A stretch of 64,000 nt of DNA from Ophiura sarsii. Lineage: Eukaryota; Echinodermata; Ophiuroidea; Amphilepidida; Ophiuridae. The stretch lies in the NCBI GenBank assembly GCA_035610835.1, contig JAYJML010000181.1, positions 1 to 64,000 of the forward strand, given 5' to 3'. The stretch's first letter is position 1. Each line of letters starts with the position of its first letter. Below are positions 1 to 11,413 of the stretch, piece by piece. The notes below the pieces were generated by a model, which did not search any database, was not told the DNA's origin, and saw only the letters and a list, made by a program, of their open reading frames with translations. The position numbers and the translations under genes are program-made.

Positions 1-637
1 ATCATGGGATGTCTGTTTCTGTTATATAAATGGGAATGTTACATGGATATCGGTGTGCGCAAACATGCGTGGTTTAAATAAATACATTACTTACGTTTAG
101 GCATGCCTATGGAGGAATAAGTAATGTCAATAGGCAGAAAAATAACTTACGGATATTGCACGCACAGTTCTCAAGACTGGGCACAGATGATCCTGACGAT
201 AGACCCCTCCTCCCGCCGACTATAAAACTAAAAACCCGCTGAAATAAGACCCACTATTAAACAATAACCCTAGGCCGACACATACTGAATACATGGATAG
301 TATATGCATTGGGTAGCCTACCTGGATTTAAGGGCACATGGGGTTCCTGTATCATGAGGTATCTGGAATATTAAGGGCACCTATGATAACTGGATTTTAA
401 TAGTAAGAGTACACATCCCATGAACCCCCAACCCGAGAACCGCCCAACCCACGACCCGCGAAATCTAGTTGTTTATATTATTCATGATATATTTATTTGC
501 CACAATATCCCAATTAAAGGTTTACTTAAAATATACATTACAAAAATACAAGATTTGCAAGCAAATACACGTAGGCCTATATATTAAAAACACTAGTATT
601 ATACTAGCGTGAAAGTTCATCTGTGTTGGTAGACAAT
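1..637. other. Non-coding, no feature seen
   Basis: AT-rich sequence with one short C-rich patch near 420-465. I see no plausible exon, RNA gene or repeat boundary. If the receptor gene at 2370 extends upstream, this would be intronic sequence. Confidence 0.5.
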
Positions 638-1186
638 AATTTAAAGATTAAGCTTATGATCTCAACATAATTGTTTGACATCATCATAATTGACTACATC
701 GATCTTTATTGGGAGACTGGCAACCCAGATTTGGGGTTAGTGACCTTTCGGACACGTGATCCCAAAATCGGGTCAAACACTCTTAGAAAAACAGAACATA
801 GCTGGGCCGGTGTATTATATCCCTTGTCAGCACCGCCGCCCTAGCTCGACCTCGTCTGAGGTCTCCCAACACATCCACATCGAGTCACCGGGCCATCACG
901 TATACTTGGCCGAACAAGTCAAAATATTGGACCGTGAACCAAGATACTTTGATAGAGGTGTTAAGGTCAAGGAGGCCATACATCCGAGTAAACCAGCCGT
1001 CACTCAACAGGTACGGGGCCGATACAAGCTACCAAGAGTGTTTGACCAGTTTTGGGATCACGTGTCCGAAAAGTCACTGACCCCAAATCTGGGTTGCTAG
1101 TCTCCAGATGAAGATCGATGTAGTCGGTCGAAAATTCGAAGTATGTCAAACAATTGCGTTGAGATCATAAGCTTAATCTTTAAATT
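638..1186. repeat. Foldback (long inverted repeat) element
   Basis: The left arm (about 638-775) and right arm (about 1045-1186) are reverse complements with scattered mismatches. The run TTAAAGATTAAGCTTATGAT on the left is matched inverted on the right, as are the AACCCAGATTTGGGGT and GGACACGTGATCCCAAAA segments. The 114-codon open frame at 756-1100 lies across arms and loop, has no recognisable domain, and looks like a chance ORF. It is probably a non-autonomous DNA transposon. I could not fix the target duplication. Confidence 0.75.
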
Positions 1187-2045
1187 ACTAGTATTATAAT
1201 TTGTTTGATGTCAATGAAAAGATGAGACCAAATATAGATAAACAGTTTTACCACATAAAATGGCACAGGGCGTACACAAGTATTGAACAAAAAGGAAAAG
1301 AAAGTGGAAGAGATGGCGGAGGGGTGTTTTAACAATCTCTGCCTTGGTTTGTCAGATAGAATACATAATTAACAGTCATCGGCTTTCATAGGTTAAAACC
1401 AATATCTATCAATAGAGGGTGAGTAAAAAACACCCGCAATAGTGGCAATAAGCAACTTTGTTTTCAAAACCAAGTTGAAGTTAGACACTTTTTAAACGTT
1501 GCAAGAATAATATATTTGTTCCTAACTTTGTGTGAAAAAATGAAGTCGATCGCATTTTCCATTTGTCTTTAGCACAGTGATTTTCATTTGAAATGGCACA
1601 CATTGCATATTCATATTTGAATAAACCGTCAACGAAAAATTGGAAATTCCATTTTTTTAAATTCAAAGTAAGAACATTATTTTAGCCTAAATGTTAACAA
1701 AAAAGGATGCATTACATTTCAATTACATCACAAATTTACTCAAGTTTAAAAATTTGAAATGAAAACGGACTGTCTGCCATAGAAACGACAAAAAGTAAGT
1801 TTGTGATACTTCACCAAGTTTACTGAGTTCTAAAAGTCAGTGTTTAGTACTTTTGACCACTTGGGTCGAATACCGAATGTTCCATCAGCGAAAAAACCTT
1901 AATTATAACAACAAATGGTCTGCACATGATTTGAACGGTTGCAGATCATTATTACCAAATGAATAAAGTCCGGCTAGATTTGTATTAACATTTACTTGCA
2001 AAACGTCTCAATATTCGGCTCTTTCCGTCTGGCAATGGGTAAGCA
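1187..2045. other. Non-coding stretch, nothing recognised
   Basis: AT-rich. The short open frames here have no recognisable motif, and no repeat boundary is visible before the foldback-family fragment at 2046. Confidence 0.5.
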
Positions 2046-2150
2046 CATAAAGGGTTCGATAAAAGAAAGTCATACACTTTGCTTATGTCCTATAGCATGT
2101 ATAGAGTGATTTCAACTTTTGTTTTGACCAAACAGGCTAGAAAGACGTAA
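2046..2150 (+). repeat. Partial copy of the TCAACAAAAGAAAGT foldback family
   Basis: This stretch resembles one arm of the foldbacks at 24330-24952 and 29093-29651. Shared features are a terminal run close to GGGTTCGATAAAAGAAAGT, a CACTTTG block, and the distal TTTTGACCAAACAGGCTAGA. No opposite arm is present, so it is a single-arm relic just upstream of the fibronectin exon. Confidence 0.65.
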
Positions 2151-2369
2151 TCATATGATTGTAGGTAGGCCTTATACAGGGTTTTATGACTAAGGGATTA
2201 GGATCGTTAACTAGGGATAAGGCCCGCCTTATCCTAAGTTTACGTCCCTTATATGGGGTTATAGCGGAAATGATACACAATGCTTCCATACACTTTTACT
2301 AAAAGTAGATTGAAATATTACTCAAGGAATGACAGCATCCTTGTGTATTTTGTTATATAACCTATGCAG

Positions 2370-2660
2370 AGCTCCCCGACCCTCCAAAGTCTGTTGAAAT
2401 TGTTAGTAAATCAACCGTCTCATTGACGGTACAATGGACACCTGCCAATGCTGGACGAAACCCATCACAATGGTTTTTGATTGATTATCGTAAACCTAGT
2501 GGAGACTTTACAGGAGACCGTCGGATGGTCAAAGACGGAAGTAATACATTCGAAGTGAAAGGGTTGATTGCTGATACAACGTATGAAGTAGCTGTTTACA
2601 GTGCTGATGAGAATGGAGTCAATGAAAACTACGCATCTGATACCGATGACACGGAACCAT
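2370..2660 (+). CDS. Receptor exon: fibronectin type III domain
   Basis: This 291-bp exon follows a plausible acceptor (AG at 2368-2369) and ends before GTGAGG at 2661. It is phase 1 at both ends, as is usual for extracellular FN3 modules. The 97-codon translation has the FN3 signature: a P-D-P-P-K start, a core tryptophan in VQWTP, F-L-I-D-Y-R in the C strand, and the V-K-G-L...T-T-Y-E-V-A-V-Y pattern of the E-F strands. FN3 domains of this kind form extracellular stalks of adhesion and signalling receptors. Upstream exons, signal peptide and promoter are not in the window. The open frame that starts at 2423 is only an internal part of this exon, and the frame past 2660 is intron. Domain call confident; gene identity unknown. 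Confidence 0.85.
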
Positions 2661-3442
2661 GTGAGGAAATAACTCATAATATAGTTAAATCAGTTCCAAA
2701 TTGGCGAGAAAGAGTCTGTTTATATCTCTCCGCGCGCGAATTCAATCCTAGCGTACGCACTCAATTGTGGTCACACGCACGCGGTATCAAACGCACGCGC
2801 GGCGCCGCGTCACGGGTCACGCATATATGATGAATAGTGCGCTTGTTGCCTTCAGCGCGCCCGCGTCCTTCTGTATTCATTCGCTGCTGTAATAATACTT
2901 TGCCAATTGGGAACTGATCAAACTATAGGGCTTGTGATACAATTCGGAACGATTAGATGTGCTCGATTCTATCCCAGGATCCCTTTTTGTGACACATGCT
3001 AATACTAAAATAATCATGCGGGTTTTGCTTCACACATTTATAGCCTTAAAAGTAAATATGGGGTATCATGGGAAAGTATACATTTTATGAAAGCATGTAA
3101 TATGGCAAATCACATTTTTTATTAATACCAAGGTCATCCATAGAGAGTTTATATAGAAAATATATGATGTACAATGAATAAAATGCAATATTTACTCAAA
3201 TCAAATGTTAATTGATGTGTCAGAAGTGTCAGAAGAAAACAGGCCTAAGAATTCAAAAGAAAAAACACTGCTCCCTTTGTCCTCCAGAATTCGTTATATT
3301 TTTTTGACATTTAAACGAAATCTTTATTATTTGTTGACATTTAAAATAATTCGTTATATTTGTTGACATTTAAAATAACTGCATATTGCTTGTTTGTTCG
3401 TTTGTTTGTGTTTCTTTTTGTCTGTTCTTCAAATAAATGAAG
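2661..3442 (+). other. Intron with CpG-rich patch and short minisatellite
   Basis: Sequence between the FN3 and transmembrane exons. Positions 2700-2880 are rich in CG dinucleotides and CGCACGCG-type repeats, unlike the AT-rich surroundings, which may mark an old insertion. Positions about 3290-3380 hold three imperfect copies of a unit like TTATATTTGTTGACATTTAAA. Confidence 0.5.
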
Positions 3443-3568
3443 TAGACTCTGGACAAAACAATAGTCAAACTGGCATCATTGTTGGAGGTACCATAGGAGC
3501 TGTCTGTCTTCTTATACTCATCATGGTCTTGCTTGTTTACTTGTTCAGACATCCTGTAGGAAAAAATG
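3443..3568 (+). CDS. Receptor exon: transmembrane segment
   Basis: The exon joins the FN3 exon in phase 1 and ends at a strong donor GTAAGT (3569). It encodes a short polar juxtamembrane stretch (DSGQNNSQ), a hydrophobic helix of about 24 residues beginning TGIIVGGTIGAVCLLILIMV, and a basic stop-transfer RHPVGKN. This makes the product a type I single-pass protein with the following exons cytoplasmic. Acceptors ending at 3442 and 3445 both keep phase 1 and cannot be told apart. The downstream exon at 10301 appears to need phase 2, so one small exon between the two was probably missed or lies disrupted in the 6.7-kb intron. Confidence 0.8.
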
Positions 3569-3574
3569 GTAAGT

Positions 3575-3894
3575 CATGTACATGATGTAAGTGGATTTAA
3601 CATCAATATTTTTCATATCCAGAAGGTAAAATGTTGTATTTTTGCTACGTTCGATTACCCCTAAACACTTGTAAGATAACAAAAAAAAGGAAATCGGGTA
3701 ACCAGGAATGTGCGGTAGGCTCCATACCATGAAAGGTCGGTCATTCATTCATTGATTTAAAATTTAAAATTTAAAATTTAAAATTCTCAGCCTTCCGCTG
3801 GAAGAAGTGACCTTTCACGATGGAAGAATGGAGACATATGACTGTAAAATGGGAGCAGAACAGCCCAACATAATTTAAGAGGGGGAGCAATAAC
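3575..3894 (+). other. Intron; A+T simple repeat and hAT target site
   Basis: Contains about four ATTTAAA-type tandem units near 3755-3785. The 8-bp sequence GCAATAAC (3887-3894) is the left target-site duplication of the hAT element. Confidence 0.6.
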
Positions 3895-6800
3895 CAGTGG
3901 CGTAGCCAGGTTTTTCTCAGTGGGGGGGCAAAGGGGGGGGCCGGGAGTTTTGGTGGGGGGGCAACAACCAAATTGAGGATTGAATTTCCTTGTGTTGTGA
4001 AGACTTGCACAATTAAGTGTACCTCTGAATTTGTCTCTTTATTATGCTTGGAAAGTGCGTCCTTGGCGTTAAGGTTTGATCTATTCACACAAATCAACAA
4101 ACAAGCAAGTGTATATACTCCGTTCATCTACCTCTGTGCAGTGAGGTCAGAGCGTATTTGGGTGATCGACGCAGCATTTACACACGAGTGTCAGAATTCG
4201 TTTTTGAATGCGTGGATGCTTACGCCAGCATGTTCGAATCACGTGCGCGACAATAAGGTGCGTTTACTAGAATACACTCTGACGTCACTGCCCAGAGGGA
4301 GATGAACAGAGTATTATAGGTCAAATATATCAAGCAATAAAGTCTTGTGTTAGATATATTATAGTTCAATGTGATGTACTTAAACATGAGATAAGACAAA
4401 GATACAACAGTATGTGATATGATTTTGCTTAGCAGCCGATCTGATTACAACAGAATGATTTTTCTATTGTCATGCTTATTTGCAAATATGTCTACAAATT
4501 CATCGAAGTCTAAGTTGTTTGAACGCGCTCTCTCAATGTGAAGAATACCAAGATTACTCAGTCGCTTATCTGTCATGGAGTTACGCAGATATGTTTTTAC
4601 CAGATTCAGCGTTGAGAAACTTCTCTCACAGGAGGCGCTAGATACAGGAATGGTCACTGCAATTTTACAAAGTCGATACAATTCATGGAAAGCCTCTTTG
4701 TATTGTTCCAGCATAGAGCTCAATTCTAAGAGTGTTGCTGGGTTAGGTAGATCTTGTTCGATCTTGCGCTCTATTAGTCTTTTTGCCTGATGAAGCTCGT
4801 GTTCTAGGTCATCAATGTTTGCTTCGAACTTCTCAGCAAACGGCTTGACTTTGGCGAGTTGTAAGAAATGGTCACTTTCTGGACCTAAAGCCTGAATTCC
4901 TCGCATTATGTCTATATTTGCCTGTGAAAATCTCCTGTCGAGCTCACCGATAACTGTATCTAGAATTGGGTAGAAAATGTCTACTCTAAAGGCATCTTTT
5001 GTGTGCCCACTTCGACTCTCTATTCTTGGAGATGTGAGCACCGAATCTTGAAGTCGTGCAGGCACTGCTGATGTACGTTTCCTTCTTCTTGATATCTGCT
5101 CACCATCTGTGGGTACGTGTATATTGCTGTGATTAGCCAGATCTGTGGTTTGTTGCCAAATATTGTCAAATCCGACCTGCTCATTACGAAGGGCCTGCAT
5201 TCTGTCCTTGACAACTTCAACAACGTCAACGGCTTTGGCAAGATCGAGGATGGGGGATTGAAGGACATCAGAGGCCGATTTTGACTCTATCAGAATTATG
5301 TAAAATGATGAGAGCATTGCCAGAAAGCGGAAGTCCAATTGTGCTTTCAAACCGCGAGCATCAATGGCTCTATCTGCATTAGTCTCATCAATAATATCGT
5401 CAAGGACCTTTATAAGAGCTGGAAGGCGGTTAATAATCGTGCGACATGCAAAAAAACGACAAGCCCACCGTGTGTCACTCAGCCGTTGAAGTTCCATCTG
5501 TTTCTGATCAGGATACAGTTCTAGTTGAACAGCCTTCCACTTGTTGTGAACGTAAGATCCTGAGAGGAAGACGTATAAGCGTTCCAACAAAGCAAAGAAA
5601 TCGGCAGCTTCTGGAACTGCTTTTGCCGTGTCCACCAGAACCAAATTCAGTCTATGTGCGTAGCAGTGAATGTATATCGCATGTTTACAAACTGCGTTGA
5701 TTCTGGTCGCCACACCTGATCTTATACCGCTCATTACTGCCGCGCCGTCATAACCTTGTCCTACTAAATTGGTCTTGTAATCAAGACCATAGGCATCTAG
5801 ACATGATAATATTGTCTTTGTCAGGCCTTCTGCATGCAGTTGTTCTGCCGCTTCAAACTGTAGAAAGCTCTCGTACACAGTGCCATTGTAAAAGTATCTC
5901 AAAACAAATGATATTTGTTCAGTTTTTGAAACATCTTTTGTTTCATCAACAATCAAAGAAAACTCACCGCTGCTTTTCACTTCTTCTATAATCTGCTTTC
6001 TTATCATTTCAGCGAGTACTTCAAGGACTTCATTTTGAATTTGAGCGCTTGTATACTTTGCATTTTTCGGCAAATTTGCGCATTTCTTGGCGATAATTGG
6101 ATCATGGTTGCTTATAATTTTCAGAATTTCAAGAAAGTTACCCCTGTTTGTGTTCTCATCGTTTTCTCTATGTCCTCTTTGGGCAATGTCTTGTTTGGCA
6201 GTCAACAAAAGAATTTCGGCAACAGTTTTAATGAAGTGCCTATTCTCTTCCACAGCTTTTTGGTGTGCTTCACTAACCATCTGTTGAACACTTGTATCTG
6301 CCGCTTCCATTCGTTTGTGTTCTGTCCAAGCCACCAGAGCATACACATGATGGTCAGACTTTGCATGAGCAACTAAGCCTTTGTTTGTTGCCTTGGCATT
6401 TTTCCAGTTGGAAAAACCAACCGTTGTGAAACAAGGGTCATGATTTTTCAAAGAATGGTGAGGTGCGAAATGTCGACAGGGAAAACAAAATGCTGCATCC
6501 ATGGACTGTGAATACTCTAACCAGGAGTAGGTTTTAAACCATTCACGGTTAAACGATCGATTGAATCCTGCTTGCATCTTCTTGGGATAGCGAACGAGGA
6601 TGGGCTGTGTTGGTTCATCGATCGATAACTGTGAAATATCTGTGTTAAAGAAACAAATAAAAAGATAAATAAATACTCTATAGAGGTTACTTTAATACCT
6701 ATGTTAAAATAACTGTCTTGGTGCGACCTGTATAGTGTATACTGCAACTGGAAAGTGAAGGCAGGGTTCTTATAAATACGCAATGTCTATATAGACTGAT

Positions 6801-7830
6801 AGTGTTTAAAACTTTGACCAAAATGTTATAATAGCCTCTAAAGTGTGACAAAGTGAAGTAAAAAATGTGTTTAGAAAAGTGTTTAATTTCCAATTTTTGC
6901 AGCATACTGAATCTGCCAGTGTAACGTGGAATGAAGGTCTACAGTAACTTAATCACCCATGTTCTTTCTCGTACAGCTCGTAATTTTCCAAAGAAAACAA
7001 CAACTTTCTCGAAAACTCACAACCAGTTTGGGGAAAAAATGCTACTTCCATCATAAACATTGATTGATGGTAGTTAAATATGTTAACATTACAAATAAGA
7101 ATCGTCTGAAAATCTCACCTCTTGGTTCTTTGATAGCCGTAGGTGTTGTACGCCTATTGGTGCTACTGCAGCCAGGTTGTTCATTTATGGCGTCTTCTGT
7201 TTCTAATAAATCCGGAGACACGTCTTGGTCGGAATTAAGTGCATGTTCTGGAATTTCATCATCGCTCATGGTCTCTATTTCGCTAGTACTTGGTTGGGAA
7301 TCCATTGGTTCAAAATCATCACCTTTCCTGAGCTTTTTCGCTCCATTTTTCACCAAGAAACGATCCATTTTACTTTTAGAACGTTCGGTACGGCGTGAAA
7401 CACAGAATCGCTTTACTTCGCCTCAGTCGTTTAATTCTCCCTACCTCGCCCACTACTCGAGTCACACCTTAAAAGTTTGATATCGCCACAACAGGTGTTC
7501 TGAGTGGATTGTGGCTCGCGCCTGGCACGCGACTCGAGTATGGAACGCCATCTGTGTCAAAATAGAGTGAGTCCTCAGGGAAGTGTGCAGTGGCGATTGA
7601 TGACTCTTTTAACATGTTTAATGAGGGATATTCTCGGGTTTTTGGATGATCCATTTCAACAAGGGTGCAGCTCACACGAGGGGGTTGCTACATATTTTGA
7701 ATGCCAATAGGTTAGTCCCAAATTATTTCAACTGACATTTCCCACAGGGGGGGCAACAGGGGGGGGCAGAGAACCCCACAGGGGGGGCAGCTGCCCCCCC
7801 CCCCCTTGCCCCCCCTTGGCTACGCCACTG
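3895..7830 (-). mobile_element. Complete autonomous hAT transposon
   Basis: Both ends are defined in the sequence. The left terminus reads CAGTGGCGTAGCCAGG and the right terminus reads CAGTGGCGTAGCCAAGG when inverted. The element is flanked by a perfect 8-bp direct repeat GCAATAAC (3887-3894 and 7831-7838), and 8 bp is the usual duplication length for hAT elements. Subterminal regions on both sides carry G/C homopolymer runs. Inside is an apparently uninterrupted two-exon transposase on the minus strand. Perfect duplications, matching termini and an open transposase point to a recent, possibly still mobile insertion in the receptor intron. Confidence 0.93.
4445..7368 (-). CDS. hAT-family transposase (two exons, 814 aa predicted)
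   Basis: Exon 1 (7368-7119) starts at ATG and ends in phase 1 at a GTGAG donor. Exon 2 (6639-4445) follows an acceptor ending CACAG. The 479-bp intron joins them in frame, giving about 814 residues with no stop. Exon 1 encodes an acidic, Ser/Pro-rich N-terminus. Exon 2 opens with a TTF-type zinc-finger region (WLEYSQSMDAAFCFPC). The transposase core follows with VDETKDVSKTEQ, GQGYDGAAVMSG, HCYAHRLNLVL and SDTRWACR. It ends with the hAT dimerisation domain (SASCERSFSTLN...LRNSM). This layout matches the ZMYM-like/DUF4371 class of hAT proteins. Its role would be to bind the element's termini in the nucleus and carry out cut-and-paste transposition. All family landmarks are present. The antisense open frames at 5446-6376 are shadows. 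Confidence 0.9.
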
Positions 7831-7850
7831 GCAATAACCGAGTCATAAAC

Positions 7851-7970
7851 AGCGGGCACTGCGCTGATTGGCTGTAGACAAGCACTCGCGAACCGCGCAA
7901 CAATAATTTGACATATCACTCCGCCACGGACACTTGTGAAGGGCGCGACCATATATAAAAGGGAACAGCC
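7851..7970 (+). promoter_or_regulatory. Possible TATA/CCAAT core promoter in the receptor intron
   Basis: An inverted CCAAT box (CTGATTGG, about 7864-7871) precedes a strong TATA-like CCATATATAAAAGGG (about 7949-7963) by roughly 80 bp, in locally GC-richer DNA. The spacing suits a core promoter directed to the right. CC(A/T)6-like sequence also resembles a CArG box. No convincing first exon follows, so it could be an alternative receptor promoter, a remnant of a mobile element promoter, or chance. Confidence 0.3.
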
Positions 7971-10300
7971 ACGATGTAGCGAATGGCATGAAGAGAATCA
8001 GGCGCGACATGGGCGTGGCCGGAGCATAAAACTTGGCAACAACTGCTGGTGGTATACTCGAGTTTGTTTTAGACTTCGCCCAAACATATCGTTAATATCG
8101 CAATTCCGAACAGCAGTGGTGAAAAAGGTACTACCGCGGCATGTTAGCCAAGGGTGGGGTAAGGGTATGGCGACCAGATATAAGATAACTTTATGGCAAT
8201 TTTGTATGTCGTATAAACTTTAAATCGAACACTAAATTAACACGATAAATCATCTCGGTAAATAAGCTTCAAACTTTGAAAGCTCCCAATAAAATGCACA
8301 GAGTGAACGTAAAGAGGCGACGAAAATCCCCGTTTACAGGCAGTTATAGACCCCCGTATGGACCTCTTAAAAGCAGTAACGGTCGGTCTGGCTTCTTTTG
8401 TCTTCTTCTTCATAATGACGTAAGAAAAACCACACAACTATGAAACATTTGCGCCTTTTTTGGACAAACTAAAACAAAATCCCAACATTTCTAAAACTTG
8501 GTATAAATATCTATATGGAAAAAACCCCTCGCATCGTCGTATGATATAATATCTAAACATAAGTGTTTGTTATTTTCTCCTAGGAAATGCTGAAATCGCT
8601 TTAAATGATGGGTACGTATAGATGGGGTGACAGATGACGTCACACCGGGCAAAACGTGGCTAGTTGCCATTGTTCTTTGTCCGGCGGTTTGCGCGCGCAT
8701 TCTTTTTTTTGTTTAGGACCCGTGCTTTTAAAACTCGCGCCAAAGCATTATAAAGGGCAATACGACATAGTGGATAGTGTTGTGGTCATTTGCTGTTCCC
8801 TTAAGCGTGTATCGACAGTCCAGTCCCTTCGACAGTTGCGTTCGTTGATAAACATTGGATGTAAACAACGGTCCCCTCATCTATAAGTGATTGCTAATTA
8901 AAATAGATCAAGTATTTCCTGTTCAAGTTACATTTGCAACTGATTCCATGATGAGAAAGTAACACAAGATGAGAAAAGAGACTTTTATGATAGGCGCCTA
9001 ACCAAATCAAATACTTAGTTACGGTCATTCTTTTTCCGTCTCAATTTTATTTTAACCTTGTTTCGCATCTCAGCATTTTTGGAATCAAAAGAGATCATAT
9101 ATGTAAAATACTAAAAGGTTTCAGATTATCAACCAAACATATTATTTTAGTTTCGTGCGGTTATGCATTAAGTCATGTACAACATTTACACAATAATAAG
9201 GGTGTTCTTATGGCTAGTAAAATATCTTGATATCGAAGTATGGTAGAGCTGATTGAGTACAGCAAAAAAAGTCTTTTACTGGCGGTGAATCGGGTGTATG
9301 GTTCATCAGATATAACCATTTTAAGTAATTTTGAATTATTTTGTTGTTTTGTATCGTTTTTTGGCCAACAGAGGGCAGTCTTTATTCTTTTTGTCTTTCT
9401 TTTTTTGACTCCCTAGGTAAAATGTTCTATAACAATTTAAGTCTTTCGTTTTTTGCTCTAAATTGTTATTGAAAACTCCATAAGTGGCAATACATTTTTA
9501 GTAAAGTGCATGAACTTGAAGAGAAAAAAATTAAGTGCATAACATTAGCCTCATATTTTAATGACCTAAAGCTACTTTAGATAATTAAGTATAATTAATC
9601 ATGGAGATGTCTTACAGCCTCCCGCAGCACGGGAAAGTTTCTAAAAAAATTAACAAGCCCCCAAAATCTTAGCTTTGTAGCATTTATACTTTTCTTGTAA
9701 AATAAATTAAACCTTTCTGAATAAATTATTTATTTTGATAGGGGGTAAAAAAAAAACCCAATAAGAAACAAAAGAAATGAACGCTTTATCTATTGAACCG
9801 TATCTCCGATCAAGCTCAAATTTCAGATTATTGTCTGTTATTGTGGAGCTCAGCAAGCTCTATCAAAATATCAAATAAAAGTTTAACCATAGGAACATTG
9901 GTGGCCTTAGTACTTGACACCGTTTTATCGCTTAGTTATTATCCATTGTCATTGCTTGTTTCTCAATGAAAAATACCTGTTATACGGACCCGATCGACCC
10001 ATTTATTTGAATTTTCAACAAAAAAAACAGAAACATTTTGTGTACATTATTGAAGATATCAAGAGTCGTCTAGCCGAGCAGAAGCTTTTATACAACCGTT
10101 ACATTACACACTAAGTCGAACTCGAAGACATCCTAACTATTCATTAGCTATCTTCTGAATTGTGTTAGTCAATTTCGCCTACTTCCTCGTGTATGAGAAC
10201 GAGATCAATGTTGTAGTTTGACGAGAAATAGGAAATTATATTTCCTTATTTCTAGTCAGGATAAAACATTTTAAATTCCTGTACATTTTATGTTTTGCAG
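7971..10300 (+). other. Intron, no other feature recognised
   Basis: AT-rich sequence with small chance ORFs. I searched for an exon with phase 1 entry and phase 2 exit to link the transmembrane exon to the exon at 10301 and found none I could support. Confidence 0.45.
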
Positions 10301-10365
10301 TTTCAGTGGACGATCTGGACTCTCCAATACAGCCGAATTTAATACAGTTGATGAGAACGGAGGAG
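10301..10365 (+). CDS. Receptor exon: first cytoplasmic segment (EFNTV)
   Basis: A 65-bp candidate exon between a good acceptor (TGTTTTGCAG) and donor (GTAAGA at 10366). Read with phase 2 entry it encodes FSGRSGLSNTAEFNTVDENGG and exits in phase 1, which matches the next exon. In the alternative frame the phases do not match and the next exon would hit a stop. AEFNTV has the layout of the downstream EYAAV motifs with phenylalanine where they have tyrosine, so it could not be phosphorylated. Phase 2 entry does not match the phase 1 exit of the transmembrane exon, so an intervening exon is implied. Confidence 0.55.
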
Positions 10366-10747
10366 GTAAGAAATGTAGAAATAGAAAAATGAAGAAACCC
10401 TGTTTTACTTTCCAGATTGGTCCTGGTTTGTTTTACATGAGTGAAAACACAAATATACACGTACAGAGAAGATGGCTTGTCAAAACCGATCGACCAAACC
10501 TGGGAGGTCCGTTTGCCGGTTAAACCAGGTGTTTTCTCGTCGCCAAACGAGTTCCCTAAGTCAAGTTCATGTTAATTGATTTCAGCGATTTAGGTAAATT
10601 AATTATATATAAGCACTGTGTACCTTTTCTATGAGGTTAAAATACGACTTATCTTATTAAAAAAAAAGGGCTTTGCCAGAGGTACAACATTTTATTCGGT
10701 GGTGTGCACTCAAGCTCAAAAGCGACTCATAATTTCTTTTTTTATAG

Positions 10748-10804
10748 ATACATCTGCCCCGGAGTATGCAGCGGTAAACAAGAAGAACAAGAAATCCGCT
10801 GCGG
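10748..10804 (+). CDS. Receptor exon: EYAAV motif, copy 1
   Basis: A 57-bp exon, phase 1 at both ends, with acceptor TTTATAG and donor GTAAGT (10805). Counting the codon split with the previous exon it encodes DTSAPEYAAVNKKNKKSAA. The single tyrosine sits in E-Y-A-A-V, an acidic-preceded Yxx-hydrophobic motif of the kind bound by SH2 domains after phosphorylation. The lysine-rich remainder suits a cytoplasmic tail. An almost identical exon lies at 18088-18144. Start and end are well supported because both copies share them while the introns differ. Confidence 0.75.
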
Positions 10805-10881
10805 GTAAGTTTCTTATATGAATACTGTTTTAAGCAAAAATGTGTGTAAACGCGACGATGATAGTTTTCCCTTGCTGGCAA

Positions 10882-10903
10882 GGGGGGGGGGGGGGGGGGG
10901 GAC
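10882..10903. repeat. Poly(G) run, 22 nt
   Basis: Uninterrupted G homopolymer. One of several G or C runs of about 21-33 nt in the window (15666, 25875, 26194, 43998, 48634, 63611). Confidence 0.95.
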
Positions 10904-11230
10904 TCTGCTGTACTTAATCTCATTAGACATGTTAGATGGAGTCGTACTTGGCAGCAGTGCCTTTCAGTTCAGTATGTAAAGACAAACCCCGTAAACGCCA
11001 ATTCTAGAGTTCGTCTTTTAGTGCGTGATGTCACACCACAGCACATGCGAATCACAGCATATGCGAATCACCACCCCGGATGACAGCTGCGTTGTTTTTA
11101 ATACGCCCTGACTTCATGCATTTTGTACTTCCTATACGATAAAATAATATAGATTAGATAATAAGCAATAAGATTACATGACCAAAATGAAATCCTAACC
11201 GCCTCGTGCCACTGTTTGCTTGAATTCTAA

Positions 11231-11410
11231 GGGGCCATATCCAAACTCCAGTGATTTTAAAGCATTTTTCTACCGATTTTACCCCGGTATTCCAACGAAA
11301 TAGAACGAAATACCGTTGGAATACCGGGGATAGAACGAAATACCGTTGGAATACCGGGGTAAAATCGGTAGAAAAATGCTTTAAAATCACTGGAGTTTGG
11401 ATATGGCCCC
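11231..11410. mobile_element. Palindromic MITE with TAA target duplication
   Basis: A near-perfect hairpin of 180 bp: arms of about 68 bp start GGGGCCATATCCAAACTCC and are matched inverted at the other end. Flanking TAA (11228-11230 and 11411-11413) fits the 3-bp TWA duplication of PIF/Harbinger elements. The centre holds a short tandem duplication of an AACGAAATACCGTTGGAATA-type unit. The open frames crossing it on both strands are mirror images and not genes. Confidence 0.82.
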
Positions 11411-11413
11411 TAA

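Noticed and set aside
756..1100. 114-codon plus-strand ORF near the window start
   Set aside because: Spans arms and loop of a foldback element and shows no domain.
3780..3886. Candidate receptor exon after TTCTCAG (encodes SAGRSDLSRWKNGD or METYDCKMGAEQ)
   Set aside because: No frame fits phase 1 entry and phase 2 exit without a stop, and no good donor follows.
5446..6376. Plus-strand ORFs of 84-113 codons
   Set aside because: Antisense shadows of the hAT transposase.
6901..6960. Candidate receptor exon after TTTTTGCAG
   Set aside because: Lies inside the hAT element and the phase 1 frame hits a stop at once.
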